The notes beneath the pieces are model-generated. The model was not told where the DNA came from and did not search any database. It saw only the letters and a list, made by a program, of their open reading frames with translations. From assembly GCF_000980885.2 (NCBI RefSeq), contig NZ_LBDA02000058.1, positions 1-64,000 on the forward strand: a stretch of 64,000 nt of DNA, written 5' to 3'. The translations under genes were made by a program, and so were the position numbers. Below are positions 45,383-53,530 of the stretch, piece by piece (position 1 is the stretch's first letter; each line of letters opens with the position of its first letter). The stretch comes from Streptomyces malaysiense (GTDB taxonomy: Bacteria; Actinomycetota; Actinomycetes; Streptomycetales; Streptomycetaceae).

Positions 45383-46513
45383 TCAGCCGCCCGACGTGTC
45401 CAGTTCCGCGTCCTCCGTCACGCCCGCGCAGTCGTACGGGTCCTTCAGCCAGCCGTCCGGGAGGACCACGCGGTTGTTGCCGGAGGTGCGGCCCCGGGGG
45501 CCGTCGGCGCCGGCGGGCCAGGGCTGGGAGAGGTCGAGTTCGTCGAGGCCGGCCCGCAGTTCCGAGAGGGAGGAGGTGATCGCGAGGCGCTTGCGCATCT
45601 CCGAGCCCACCGCGAAGCCCTTCAGGTACCACGCGACGTGCTTGCGGAAGTCGATCACGCCCTTGGACTCGTCGCCCAGCCACTCGCCGAGGAGCCGGGC
45701 GTGCCGCACCATCACGTCGGCGACCTCCCGCAGCGTGGGCCGCCGGAAGTCGGAGCGGCCCTCGAAGGCGGCCACGAGGTCGGCGAAGAGCCAGGGGCGG
45801 CCCAGGCAGCTGCGGCCCACGACGACGCCGTCGCACCCGGTCTCCCGGACCATCCGCAGCGCGTCCTGCGCCGACCAGATGTCCCCGTTGCCGAGCACCG
45901 GGATCTCCGGCACGTGCTCCTTCAGCCGTGCGATCGCGGACCAGTCGGCGGTGCCGCCGTAGTGCTGCGCCGCCGTGCGGCCGTGCAGCGCGATCGCCGT
46001 CACGCCCTCCTCGACGGCGATCCGCCCGGCGTCGAGGTAGGTGATGTGATCGTCGTCGATGCCCTTGCGCATCTTCATCGTCACGGGCAGGTCGCCCGCC
46101 CCGGACACCGCCTCGCGCAGGATCGCCCGCAGCAGGTTCCGCTTGTACGGCAGCGCCGAGCCGCCGCCCTTGCGAGTGACCTTGGGGACCGGGCAGCCGA
46201 AGTTCAGGTCGATGTGATCGGCCAGGTCCTCCTCCGCGATCATGCGGACGGCCTTGCCGACGGTCGCGGGGTCGACGCCGTACAGCTGGATCGACCGCGG
46301 CGTCTCGCTCGCGTCGAACCTGATCAGCTGCATGGTCTTCTCGTTGCGCTCGACCAGTGCCCGGGTCGTGATCATCTCGCTGACGTACAGCCCCTTGCCC
46401 TCGCTGAACTCACGGCACAGCGTGCGGAAGGGCGCGTTCGTGATCCCCGCCATGGGTGCGAGCACGACGGGCGGAGTCACGGTGTGCGGGCCGATGGAGA
46501 GCGGGTGGGTCAT
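45383..46513 (-). CDS. dusB: tRNA-dihydrouridine synthase
   Basis: A 376-residue FMN enzyme that reduces uridines in the D-loop of tRNA. The TIM barrel starts VVLAPMAGITNAPFRTLCRE. The catalytic Cys sits in DLNFGCPVPKVTRKGGGSAL, and IALHGRTAAQHYGGTADW with PVLGNGDIWSAQDALRM are family signatures. The frame is open to 46567, but the ATG at 46513 gives MTHPLSIGPHTVTPP, the natural start. It is divergent from an MFS exporter gene. Confidence 0.95.
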   Translation of the reverse strand: MTHPLSIGPHTVTPPVVLAPMAGITNAPFRTLCREFSEGKGLYVSEMITTRALVERNEKTMQLIRFDASETPRSIQLYGVDPATVGKAVRMIAEEDLADHIDLNFGCPVPKVTRKGGGSALPYKRNLLRAILREAVSGAGDLPVTMKMRKGIDDDHITYLDAGRIAVEEGVTAIALHGRTAAQHYGGTADWSAIARLKEHVPEIPVLGNGDIWSAQDALRMVRETGCDGVVVGRSCLGRPWLFADLVAAFEGRSDFRRPTLREVADVMVRHARLLGEWLGDESKGVIDFRKHVAWYLKGFAVGSEMRKRLAITSSLSELRAGLDELDLSQPWPAGADGPRGRTSGNNRVVLPDGWLKDPYDCAGVTEDAELDTSGG

Positions 46514-46664
46514 CAGACGGCTCCGGGACGGATGTACGACGGAAGGACAGCGTGGGTGAGGAACCATTGTCCCTCACCGGCCGGCGTGCGAGGCGCCCCG
46601 CCCGCCGCCGTTCCCCCCGGGCCCGTGTAATAGTCATTAGTTAGACGCACTATCGAAATCGGCG

Positions 46665-46670
46665 TACGAT
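46665..46670 (+). promoter_or_regulatory. Candidate -10 for a leaderless MFS transcript
   Basis: TACGAT lies 7 bases before the MFS ATG, and no ribosome site is visible, so transcription probably starts at or next to the A of the ATG. The upstream patch around 46630-46655 (TAGTCATTAGTTAGACGCAC) is AT-rich and may hold an operator. Confidence 0.5.
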
Positions 46671-46677
46671 TGCACGC

Positions 46678-48129
46678 ATGCCAGAGTTGAGTCCCCGCAG
46701 GCGCATGCTCGTGCTTGCGATCTGCTGTATGAGCCTGCTGATCGTGAGCCTCGACAACACCGTGCTGAACGTGGCGCTGCCCTCGATGCAGCGCGATCTG
46801 CACGCCACCACCTCCGGTCTGCAGTGGACCATCGACGCCTACACCCTGGTCCTGGCCTCGCTGCTGATGCTGGCCGGGTCCACGGCCGACCGGATCGGCC
46901 GCAAGCGCGTCTTCATGGCCGGTCTCGTGGTGTTCACCACCGGTTCGGTGCTGTGCTCGCTCGCCCCCAGCCTGTCCCTGCTCGTCGTCTTCCGCATGGT
47001 CCAGGCGGTCGGCGGCTCGATGCTCAACCCGGTCGCCATGTCGATCATCACCAACACCTTCACCGACGCCCGGGAGCGCGCCCGCGCCATCGGCGTCTGG
47101 GGCGCGGTGGTCGGCATATCCATGGCGCTCGGCCCGCTGGTCGGCGGCCTGCTGGTGCAGTCCGTGAGCTGGCGCGCGATCTTCTGGATCAATCTGCCGA
47201 TCGGCCTCGCGGCGCTGCTGCTGACCCTGCGCTTCGTCCCGGAGTCCCGGGCCCCCAAGGGCCGCCGCCCCGACCCGGTGGGCCAGGTGCTGGTGATCGC
47301 CCTGTTCGGCGCGCTGACCTACGGCATCATCCAGGCACCCGGCTCCGGCCTCGCCGCGGTCGCGCCGTACTTCGTGATCGCCGCCGTCGCCCTGGGCGCC
47401 CTGCTCTGGTACGAGCCCCGGCGTGACGAACCCCTCATCGACCTGCGCTTCTTCCGCTCCGCGCCGTTCAGCGGGGCGACCGTGATCGCGATCAGCGCCT
47501 TCGCCGCGCTCGGCGGCTTCCTGTTCATGTCGACGCTGTACCTCCAGAACGTGCGCGGCCTGGACGCTCTGCACGCCGGCCTGTGGATGCTCCCCATGGC
47601 CGCGCCGACCTTCCTGTGCGCCCCCCTGTCCGGCCGCCTGGTCGGCACCCGCGGCCCCCGGCTGCCACTCCTGATCGCCGGTGCGGCGATGACGGCCAGC
47701 GGCCTGATGTTCGCGCTGTTCGAGGCCGAGACCTCGAACACCACCCTGCTCCTCGGCTACGTCCTGTTCGGCATCGGCTTCGGCTTCGTCAACGCGCCGA
47801 TCACCAACACGGCGGTCTCCGGCATGCCCCGCGCCCAGGCCGGGGTCGCCGCGGCCGTCGCCTCCACCAGCCGGCAGCTGGGCCAGACCCTCGGGGTCGC
47901 GGTGATCGGCGCGGTGCTCGCCGCCGGCATCGGCTCGACCTCGTACCGCGACACCTTCGTCGACGCCGCCCGTCCCGGCTGGTGGATCATCACCGCCTGC
48001 GGTCTCGCGGTGCTCGCCCTGGGCCTGCTCAGCAGCGGCCTCTGGGCCCGCCGTACGGCCGAGCAGGCGGCGCGGCGGCTGGAGAGCACGGAGATCCGGC
48101 AGGCCGTGGGCGCCGCCGGGCGCGTCTGA
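46678..48129 (+). CDS. MFS drug exporter, DHA2 (14-helix) type
   Basis: A 483-residue membrane protein with about 14 segments. Signatures are SLDNTVLNVALPSMQRDL (motif D1 region), GSTADRIGRKRVFMAGLVVF (motif A between helices 2 and 3), and GVWGAVVGISMALGPLVGGL (motif C, typical of exporters). It probably extrudes a toxic small molecule using protons. No regulator gene adjoins it. It is divergent from dusB and convergent with the S53 protease gene. Confidence 0.92.
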   Translation: MPELSPRRRMLVLAICCMSLLIVSLDNTVLNVALPSMQRDLHATTSGLQWTIDAYTLVLASLLMLAGSTADRIGRKRVFMAGLVVFTTGSVLCSLAPSLSLLVVFRMVQAVGGSMLNPVAMSIITNTFTDARERARAIGVWGAVVGISMALGPLVGGLLVQSVSWRAIFWINLPIGLAALLLTLRFVPESRAPKGRRPDPVGQVLVIALFGALTYGIIQAPGSGLAAVAPYFVIAAVALGALLWYEPRRDEPLIDLRFFRSAPFSGATVIAISAFAALGGFLFMSTLYLQNVRGLDALHAGLWMLPMAAPTFLCAPLSGRLVGTRGPRLPLLIAGAAMTASGLMFALFEAETSNTTLLLGYVLFGIGFGFVNAPITNTAVSGMPRAQAGVAAAVASTSRQLGQTLGVAVIGAVLAAGIGSTSYRDTFVDAARPGWWIITACGLAVLALGLLSSGLWARRTAEQAARRLESTEIRQAVGAAGRV

Positions 48130-48148
48130 CGCCACGCGGACCAGGTGA

Positions 48149-48179
48149 GAGCCGGCCCGGTACGACACCGGGCCGGCTC
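48149..48179. terminator. Bidirectional hairpin between MFS and S53 genes
   Basis: Perfect 13-bp arms GAGCCGGCCCGGT / ACCGGGCCGGCTC with a 5-base loop, between convergent stops. Confidence 0.8.
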
Positions 48180-48202
48180 CCTCTCCCGTCCGGCTGTCCG
48201 GG

Positions 48203-49573
48203 TCAGCGGCGCGCGGCCCTCGCCAGCGACCTGACGAAGCTCGGCGCGTCCGGCGTGCCGACGCCGGTGGCCATGTCGTAGCCGTCGACGGCCTTGTAGC
48301 CGGTGACACCGCCGTAGGTGTTGTCCGTGCCGTCGTTGACGTCCACGATGCCGGTGCCCTTGTGCCTGGCGAGGCGGTAGAGCGCGGCGTTGACGTTGCC
48401 CAGACGGTGCCCGGCGACCTGGTCGGCGAGCGCGACGATGCCCGAGAAGAGCGGGCTGGACTCGCTGGTTCCGCCGTAGACGTCCCAGCCGACGGCCGTC
48501 GGGTCGTAGCTGGAGTACACCCAGGCACCGCCGTTGACGGCGGCGGACATCGAGATGTCCGGGGTTCCGCGGTGGTTGCCGACGATCTTCTTCACGCCGT
48601 TCTGGAAGGCGGGCCGGGAGAACACGTGGGAGATGCCGCCGCCGCCCGCGCCGTAGTCGTTGTAGACGCTGTCGGGCTTGACGCGGTTGCCCTGGTCGTC
48701 CAGGTGCAGCTGGGTGCCGCCGACCGAGGTGACCAACGGGTCGGCGGACGGCCAGGAGTTGACCTGCTTGGTGTAGTCGCCCGAGCCGTCCAACGTGCCG
48801 TTGGTGGGGCCGTCGTCGCCGGAGGAGGCGAGGACGGTCACGCCCCTGCGGGCCGCGTCCTTGAACGCGTACCGCAGGTTCTGGATGCTGGAGGAGTCGC
48901 CCTGGTCGACGCCCGGGAAGGTGTTCTCGGTCGCGTCGAAGCTCTGCGTGATGACGTCGCCGACCCCGTGGTCGATCAGGAACTTCTCGGCGTTCATCAT
49001 CTCCGGCAGACCGGTGACGCCCTCGGTCTCCGCGACGCCCGTCTCGACCAGCACGATCCTGGCTCCGGGAGCGGCGGCGTGGGCCATCTCGACGTCCAGG
49101 GTGGACTCGCCCGCCCAGCCCGTCATGTCACCGTTCTTCGGGTCGAAGGGCGGCACCTTGCCCCACTTGACGACCGAGACCTTGGTGCTCGCCATGCCGA
49201 ACTGCTTGCTGTACACGTCGAGGTCGTGCTGGATCGTCGGGGAGCCGAACGAGTCCACGATGACGATCGTGCGGCCCTTGCCCGTGATGCCCTTGCGGTA
49301 CAGCGAGTTCAGGTTGTACGCGGTGCGGTACTGGAGCGGTGTGTAGCAGTTGATGTGCCACTTGGCCTGGCACTGGGCGATGGAGATCGGGCTGTCCACG
49401 TCGTGGGCGAGGGCGTGCCCGGCGATGGCCGGGGTCGCGAAGGTGTGCGGCACGGCCGCGGGGGTCGCGGTGGCGACAGCCCCGGGGGTCGCGGTCGCCA
49501 GCGCGGCGGCGACGAGAGCGGCGGCCCCGGTGGTGGCCGCCGCGATGCCTCGCCCGGTACGGGATATGTGCAT
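48203..49573 (-). CDS. Secreted S53-family (sedolisin) serine protease
   Basis: A 456-residue exported protease. The signal peptide spans GIAAATTGAAALVAAALATA. The catalytic Glu and Asp lie in GESTLDVEMAHAAAPGARIV, the Ser in GGTSESSPLFSGIVALADQV, and the oxyanion Asp region is LASSGDDGPTNG. There is no long activation prodomain: the catalytic region starts about residue 75, so it is shorter than classical sedolisins. The C-terminal calcium site looks present (GIVDVNDGTDNTYGG, DMATGVGTPD). The ATG at 49573 follows GGGGA. Sedolisins usually act at acid pH. Confidence 0.92.
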   Translation of the reverse strand: MHISRTGRGIAAATTGAAALVAAALATATPGAVATATPAAVPHTFATPAIAGHALAHDVDSPISIAQCQAKWHINCYTPLQYRTAYNLNSLYRKGITGKGRTIVIVDSFGSPTIQHDLDVYSKQFGMASTKVSVVKWGKVPPFDPKNGDMTGWAGESTLDVEMAHAAAPGARIVLVETGVAETEGVTGLPEMMNAEKFLIDHGVGDVITQSFDATENTFPGVDQGDSSSIQNLRYAFKDAARRGVTVLASSGDDGPTNGTLDGSGDYTKQVNSWPSADPLVTSVGGTQLHLDDQGNRVKPDSVYNDYGAGGGGISHVFSRPAFQNGVKKIVGNHRGTPDISMSAAVNGGAWVYSSYDPTAVGWDVYGGTSESSPLFSGIVALADQVAGHRLGNVNAALYRLARHKGTGIVDVNDGTDNTYGGVTGYKAVDGYDMATGVGTPDAPSFVRSLARAARR

Positions 49574-49708
49574 GAAATCCCCTGAGTGGTCTGGTGTCGA
49601 CCGAAGTGGTCTCGCGCATCCCATCGAGCGAGTCATGCACAGGACAACCCTGTTGAACTGTAGATTTCGAATCTTTTACCGAAACCGCACCAGTACCCGG
49701 CGGACTGA

Positions 49709-50596
49709 TCAGCTCCCCTGTGCCGGGCTTGGTCGCGCCAGCCGGTGGAGCCGCTCCAGGCGCTCGCGCGTCTCCTCGTTCTTCGGCGTGTACGTCACCA
49801 TCCGGCCGCCCAGCTCGGGGGCCAGCCACAGGTCGGTGTGCTCCAGCGTCAGGTGTCCCACAAGGGGGTTGACGAACTCCTTGGTCTTGGAGCGGTGCCC
49901 GACCACCTCGTAGCGCTCCCAGTTCTCCCGGAACTCGGGTGATTGCTCAAGGCGTTTGAGCAGCATCTTCCAGGCGGGCTCGCCGAGATGGCCGGCGAGC
50001 GCCGCGCGCAGCCGGGCGGCCATCAGCCGCTGGGTCTCCTCCAGGTGCACGATCGCGGCCCGCCAGTGGGGGTCGGTGTAGGCGAGCAGGACGCAGTTGC
50101 GGTCCTCCGGCGGGATCTCGTCCAGGTCGGCGCCCATGAGGAGGGCGTAGGTGCGGTTGTAGGCGAGGATGTCGTACCGGCTGTTCTGCACGGAGGCGGG
50201 GATCGGCCCGAGCCGGTCCAGCATCTCCCGCAGCGCGGGCGTCACGCTCGGGCAACGGGCCCCCGGTGTCGGGTCGTTGGCGCCGGCCAGCTGGAACAGA
50301 TGGGCGCGCTCGCTGGCGTCGAGCCGCAGGGTGCGCGCGAGGGCGTCCAGGACCTGTACGGAGACCTGGATGGCGCGGGCCTGTTCCAGCCACGTGTACC
50401 AGGTGACGCCGACCGCGGACAGGTGTGCCACCTCCTCGCGGCGCAGTCCCGGCGTACGGCGGCGCGGGCCGCGCGGCAGGCCGACCTGCTCGGGGGTGAT
50501 GCGCTCTCGCCGGCTGCGCAGGAAGGCGGCCAGTTCGTGGCGCCGGATCTCCGCGCCGCCCGCGGCGCGCCCCGGTTCCGGTGCGATGGTCGTCAT
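49709..50596 (-). CDS. HTH regulator with MmyB-like ligand-binding domain
   Basis: A 295-residue regulator. The N-terminal helix-turn-helix lies at PGLRREEVAHLSAVGVTWYT (residues 50-69). The C-terminal part carries the MmyB-like PAS-type fold (SVQNSRYDILAYNRTYALLM, EFRENWERYEVVGHRSKTKE, HLTLEHTDLWLAPELGGRMV), which in this family binds a small ligand such as a fatty acid. ATGs at 50605 and 50596 share one GGAGG; the second has the more natural spacing. It is divergent from an MFS exporter 111 bp away, with a palindrome between, so it most likely controls that exporter. Confidence 0.88.
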   Translation of the reverse strand: MTTIAPEPGRAAGGAEIRRHELAAFLRSRRERITPEQVGLPRGPRRRTPGLRREEVAHLSAVGVTWYTWLEQARAIQVSVQVLDALARTLRLDASERAHLFQLAGANDPTPGARCPSVTPALREMLDRLGPIPASVQNSRYDILAYNRTYALLMGADLDEIPPEDRNCVLLAYTDPHWRAAIVHLEETQRLMAARLRAALAGHLGEPAWKMLLKRLEQSPEFRENWERYEVVGHRSKTKEFVNPLVGHLTLEHTDLWLAPELGGRMVTYTPKNEETRERLERLHRLARPSPAQGS

Positions 50597-50646
50597 GGTG
50601 GCCATGCCCTCCAGGGTGCCGCGCCGGCCATCCTGTTTCCAGGTAC

Positions 50647-50660
50647 TCCTGGTACCAGGA
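50647..50660. promoter_or_regulatory. Operator candidate between MmyB-like regulator and MFS exporter
   Basis: TCCTGGTACCAGGA is a perfect 14-bp palindrome, flanked by half sites CAGGTAC (about 50640) and CTGGTACC (about 50671). It lies in the 111 bases between the divergent regulator and exporter. Confidence 0.65.
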
Positions 50661-50707
50661 TGAGGACACTCTGGTACCCGTCTGAGCCGCGTCGCAGGCT
50701 CGATGGC

Positions 50708-52138
50708 ATGAGTGAGACCGTCACCGCCCCCGTCGTCCGCCGGGCGGCCGCCGCAGCGCCCGTGCTCGGTGGCCCCGGGCTGTTCACCGTTCTGCTGGCC
50801 GCGGCGCTGCCGCTGGTCGACTTCTTCATCGTCAATGTCGCCCTGCCCACCATGGGCGCCGATCTGCACGCGAGCGAGGCCGTACTGGAGCTGGTGGTCG
50901 CGGGGTACGGCGTCGCCTATGCCGTGCTGCTCGTGCTCGGCGGGCGGCTCGGGGACCTGTTCGGGCGCCGCCGGCTGTTCCTCGGCGGCATGGCGGCCTT
51001 CGGCCTGACCTCGCTGGCCTGCGGACTGGCGCCCGACGCGTGGAGCCTGGTGGCGGCGCGGGTGGCGCAGGGCGCCGCGGCCGCCGCGATGCTCCCGCAG
51101 GTGCTCGCCACCATCCAGTCCGCCACCGAGGGCGCGCGCCGCGCCAGGGCGATGAGCCTGTACGGCGCCACGGCCGGCCTGTCCATGGTGGCCGGCCAGG
51201 TGCTCGGCGGGGTCCTGGTCGCCGCCGACATCGCCGGGAGCGGCTGGCGGTCGGTGTTCCTGGTCAACGTGCCGGTGGTCGTGCTGGGTCTGGTGCTGGC
51301 CGTACGGCTCGTCCCCGAGACCCGCTCACAGCATCCGGAACCCGTCGACGGCCCCGGCACCGCGCTGCTCGCGGTGTCCCTGCTGACGCTGCTCGCGCCG
51401 CTCACCGAGGGCCGGGCGGCCGCCTGGCCGCTGTGGACGTGGCTGTCGCTGGCCGCCTTCCCGTTCGTGGCGGCCGGGTTCTGGCTGGTGGAACGGCGGG
51501 CGGACCGGGCGGGGCGCACCCCCCTGGTGCCGCCGAGCCTGCTGCGGCTGGCCTCCCTGCGGCGCGGGCTCGTGCTGATCGTGCCGTTCTCGGTCGGCTT
51601 CAGCGGGTTCATGTTCGTGATCGCGCTGGCGCTCCAGCAGGGGGCGCACCTCGGCCCGGTGCCGGCCGGGCTCGCGCTCGCGCCGATGGCCGTGGTGTTC
51701 CTCTTCGTGTCGCTCGCGGGACCGCGGCTGATGGGGCGGTTCGGCACACGGGTGATCCCGGCCGGATCCGCCGTCCAGGGCGTCGGTGTGCTGCTGATCG
51801 CGGCGACCGTCTGGCGGGACTGGCCGCAGGTGAGTGTCGCCGCGCTGCTGCCGGGGGTGGCCGTGGCCGGTGCCGGGCAGGCGCTCCAACTCCCCAATGT
51901 GATGCGGCTGGTGCTGTCCGAGGTGCCGGCGGCGCGGGCCGGTGTGGGCGGCGGGGTGCTGGTCACCACGCAGCAGGCGGGGCTGGCGCTCGGGGTGGCG
52001 ACGCTGGGGACGCTGTTCCTCACGCTCGTGCCGCACGTGGGGATGCGGGAGGCGCTGGCCGTCACGTTGCTCACGCAGTTGGGCGGGATCGTGCTGACGG
52101 GGGTGCTGGGGCTTCGGCTGCCGAGGAGGGCCGGCTGA
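50708..52138 (+). CDS. MFS exporter, DHA2 type
   Basis: A 476-residue multi-spanning exporter. Signatures are PLVDFFIVNVALPTMGADLH, GGRLGDLFGRRRLFLGGMAA (motif A) and GATAGLSMVAGQVLGGVLVA (motif C position). About 14 helices can be counted. The frame is open from 49943, but that is shadow of the regulator; the ATG at 50708 gives MSETVTAPVVRRAA. It probably exports an antibiotic or other toxin under the divergent MmyB-like regulator. Confidence 0.9.
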   Translation: MSETVTAPVVRRAAAAAPVLGGPGLFTVLLAAALPLVDFFIVNVALPTMGADLHASEAVLELVVAGYGVAYAVLLVLGGRLGDLFGRRRLFLGGMAAFGLTSLACGLAPDAWSLVAARVAQGAAAAAMLPQVLATIQSATEGARRARAMSLYGATAGLSMVAGQVLGGVLVAADIAGSGWRSVFLVNVPVVVLGLVLAVRLVPETRSQHPEPVDGPGTALLAVSLLTLLAPLTEGRAAAWPLWTWLSLAAFPFVAAGFWLVERRADRAGRTPLVPPSLLRLASLRRGLVLIVPFSVGFSGFMFVIALALQQGAHLGPVPAGLALAPMAVVFLFVSLAGPRLMGRFGTRVIPAGSAVQGVGVLLIAATVWRDWPQVSVAALLPGVAVAGAGQALQLPNVMRLVLSEVPAARAGVGGGVLVTTQQAGLALGVATLGTLFLTLVPHVGMREALAVTLLTQLGGIVLTGVLGLRLPRRAG

Positions 52139-52339
52139 GCGCCGGGGTCGGGTACGGCCGTTCGGCGGTGCTCGCGCGGTTCCCGGCGCTCCTTCCCGAC
52201 GCGCGTGAGAGAGGCCGGCGAAGAGGGCCGGAAATCCCCGTCAAGCGCCTCTGACCTGCGCTTCCACGGGCTCCACCGCCCGGTTACACAGCGCTTCGAG
52301 TGGCCGACGGAGCGAAGTCGGGTCAGCCTGGGAGACGTC

Positions 52340-52362
52340 CGATCGAGCGAACGATCGAGCGA
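52340..52362 (+). repeat. Two direct copies of an 11-base repeat in a leader
   Basis: CGATCGAGCGA occurs twice, 52340-52350 and 52352-52362, one base apart, just before the AGGAGA ribosome site of the secreted-protein gene. It could be a regulator site or an expanded repeat. Confidence 0.5.
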
Positions 52363-52374
52363 CAGGAGACAACC

Positions 52375-52908
52375 ATGACCTCCGTACTCCGCCACCACCG
52401 CTACGGCCGTGCTCTGGGCGCCGGTGTACTGTCCGTGGCGCTGCTTTCCGGCGGTACGGCCGGAGCCTACGCCGCGACCAGCCCCAGCCCCAAGGCGAGC
52501 GCGTCCATGGGGATGATGCCGACCAAGAAGCCGATGCCCACGCGCACGGCGACGATGAAGCCGAAACCGATGCCGACGCGGTCGACGACCAAGAAGACGA
52601 CGCCGAAGAACGCGGCGGCGTCGACCATGGTGGGCTCCATCACCGTCTCGGCCGACCACAAGACCGTCCGGCACGGCCAGTCCGTGACCTTCGCCGGTCA
52701 TGTCAAGGGCGTGAAGGCCGGCACGACGCTGGTCCTCCAGCACCGGATGAACGGCAAGTGGACCACGCTGCGGACCACGACCGTCGTCAACCGGAACGGC
52801 AACTTCAGCATCCGCCGCGCCTTCACCGCCAAGGGCAACGAGACGGTGCGCGTGGTGACCAGGGACGGCAAGGTCATGTCCTCGCCGGTCAGCGTGAAGG
52901 TCAGCTGA
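52375..52908 (+). CDS. Secreted Met/Lys/Thr-rich protein with Ig-like domain
   Basis: A 177-residue exported protein. The signal peptide (ALGAGVLSVALLSGGTAGAY) ends at AYAATS. Residues 35-80 are a low-complexity linker with repeated KPMPTR (MGMMPTKKPMPTRTATMKPK). Residues 85-177 are a beta domain (ITVSADHKTVRHGQSVTFAG, TTLVLQHRMNGKWTTLRTTT) of Ig-like type. The Met-rich run is reminiscent of copper-binding periplasmic proteins, but no copper genes adjoin it, so this is speculation. The ATG at 52375 follows AGGAGA. It is convergent with a TetR gene, 9 bp apart. Confidence 0.75.
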   Translation: MTSVLRHHRYGRALGAGVLSVALLSGGTAGAYAATSPSPKASASMGMMPTKKPMPTRTATMKPKPMPTRSTTKKTTPKNAAASTMVGSITVSADHKTVRHGQSVTFAGHVKGVKAGTTLVLQHRMNGKWTTLRTTTVVNRNGNFSIRRAFTAKGNETVRVVTRDGKVMSSPVSVKVS

Positions 52909-52917
52909 CGCCCGCCG

Positions 52918-53505
52918 TCAGCGAAGACCCCGCACCAGCAGGTCCACGACGGCCGTGAACTCCTCGCCGACGCCGGGCAGGGTCCACTCCCTGGCATAAC
53001 AGGGATCGTGGAACCGGCCGGTGGCCTGGAAGACGGCTCGGGCCGCGGCGGCCGGGTCGGGCACCGAGAAGGTGCCCGACCCGGCCCCTTGCGTGATGAT
53101 CCGGGTCAGCTGCGCGGTCAGGTCGGCTATGTGCTCGCCGACGACCGCGCCGTTCTCGTCCGTCAGCACGGTGTACGTGGCGAACAGCTCCGGGTCGTCG
53201 CCCGCCTTGTGCCGCTTGGCCTCGAACAGCGCGGCGAGCCAGTCCCGCAGCCGGGCCTCGGGGTCCCGCCCGCTCGCGGCGGCGATCTCGGCGAGCTTCT
53301 GGGAGGTCCGGTCCAGCCAGCGCTTGGTGACCGCCTCGCGCAGCGCGGCCTTGGTACGGAAGTGCCGGTAGACACTGCCGTGGCTGACACCGAGCGCGCG
53401 GGCCACGTCCACCACGGTGGCCTTGGCCGGTCCGTGCCGGCGCAGCACTTCCTCGGTCGCCGCCAGGATGCGCTCGGCGGTCAGGGTCTCGCTGGTCGGT
53501 GCCAT
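52918..53505 (-). CDS. TetR-family regulator
   Basis: A 195-residue repressor. The helix-turn-helix is TVVDVARALGVSHGSVYRHF (residues 31-50). The C-terminal ligand domain is of the TetR_C type with FQATGRFHDPCYAREWTLPG near 165. The frame is open to 53580, but the ATG at 53505 (MAPTSETLTAERIL) is the natural start. It is the second gene after the aldo/keto reductase, 25 bp apart, so the pair is one operon likely controlled by this protein through the inverted repeat at 54563-54598. Confidence 0.9.
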   Translation of the reverse strand: MAPTSETLTAERILAATEEVLRRHGPAKATVVDVARALGVSHGSVYRHFRTKAALREAVTKRWLDRTSQKLAEIAAASGRDPEARLRDWLAALFEAKRHKAGDDPELFATYTVLTDENGAVVGEHIADLTAQLTRIITQGAGSGTFSVPDPAAAARAVFQATGRFHDPCYAREWTLPGVGEEFTAVVDLLVRGLR

Positions 53506-53530
53506 GCCTAGACCGTACCCGGCATCCGGA

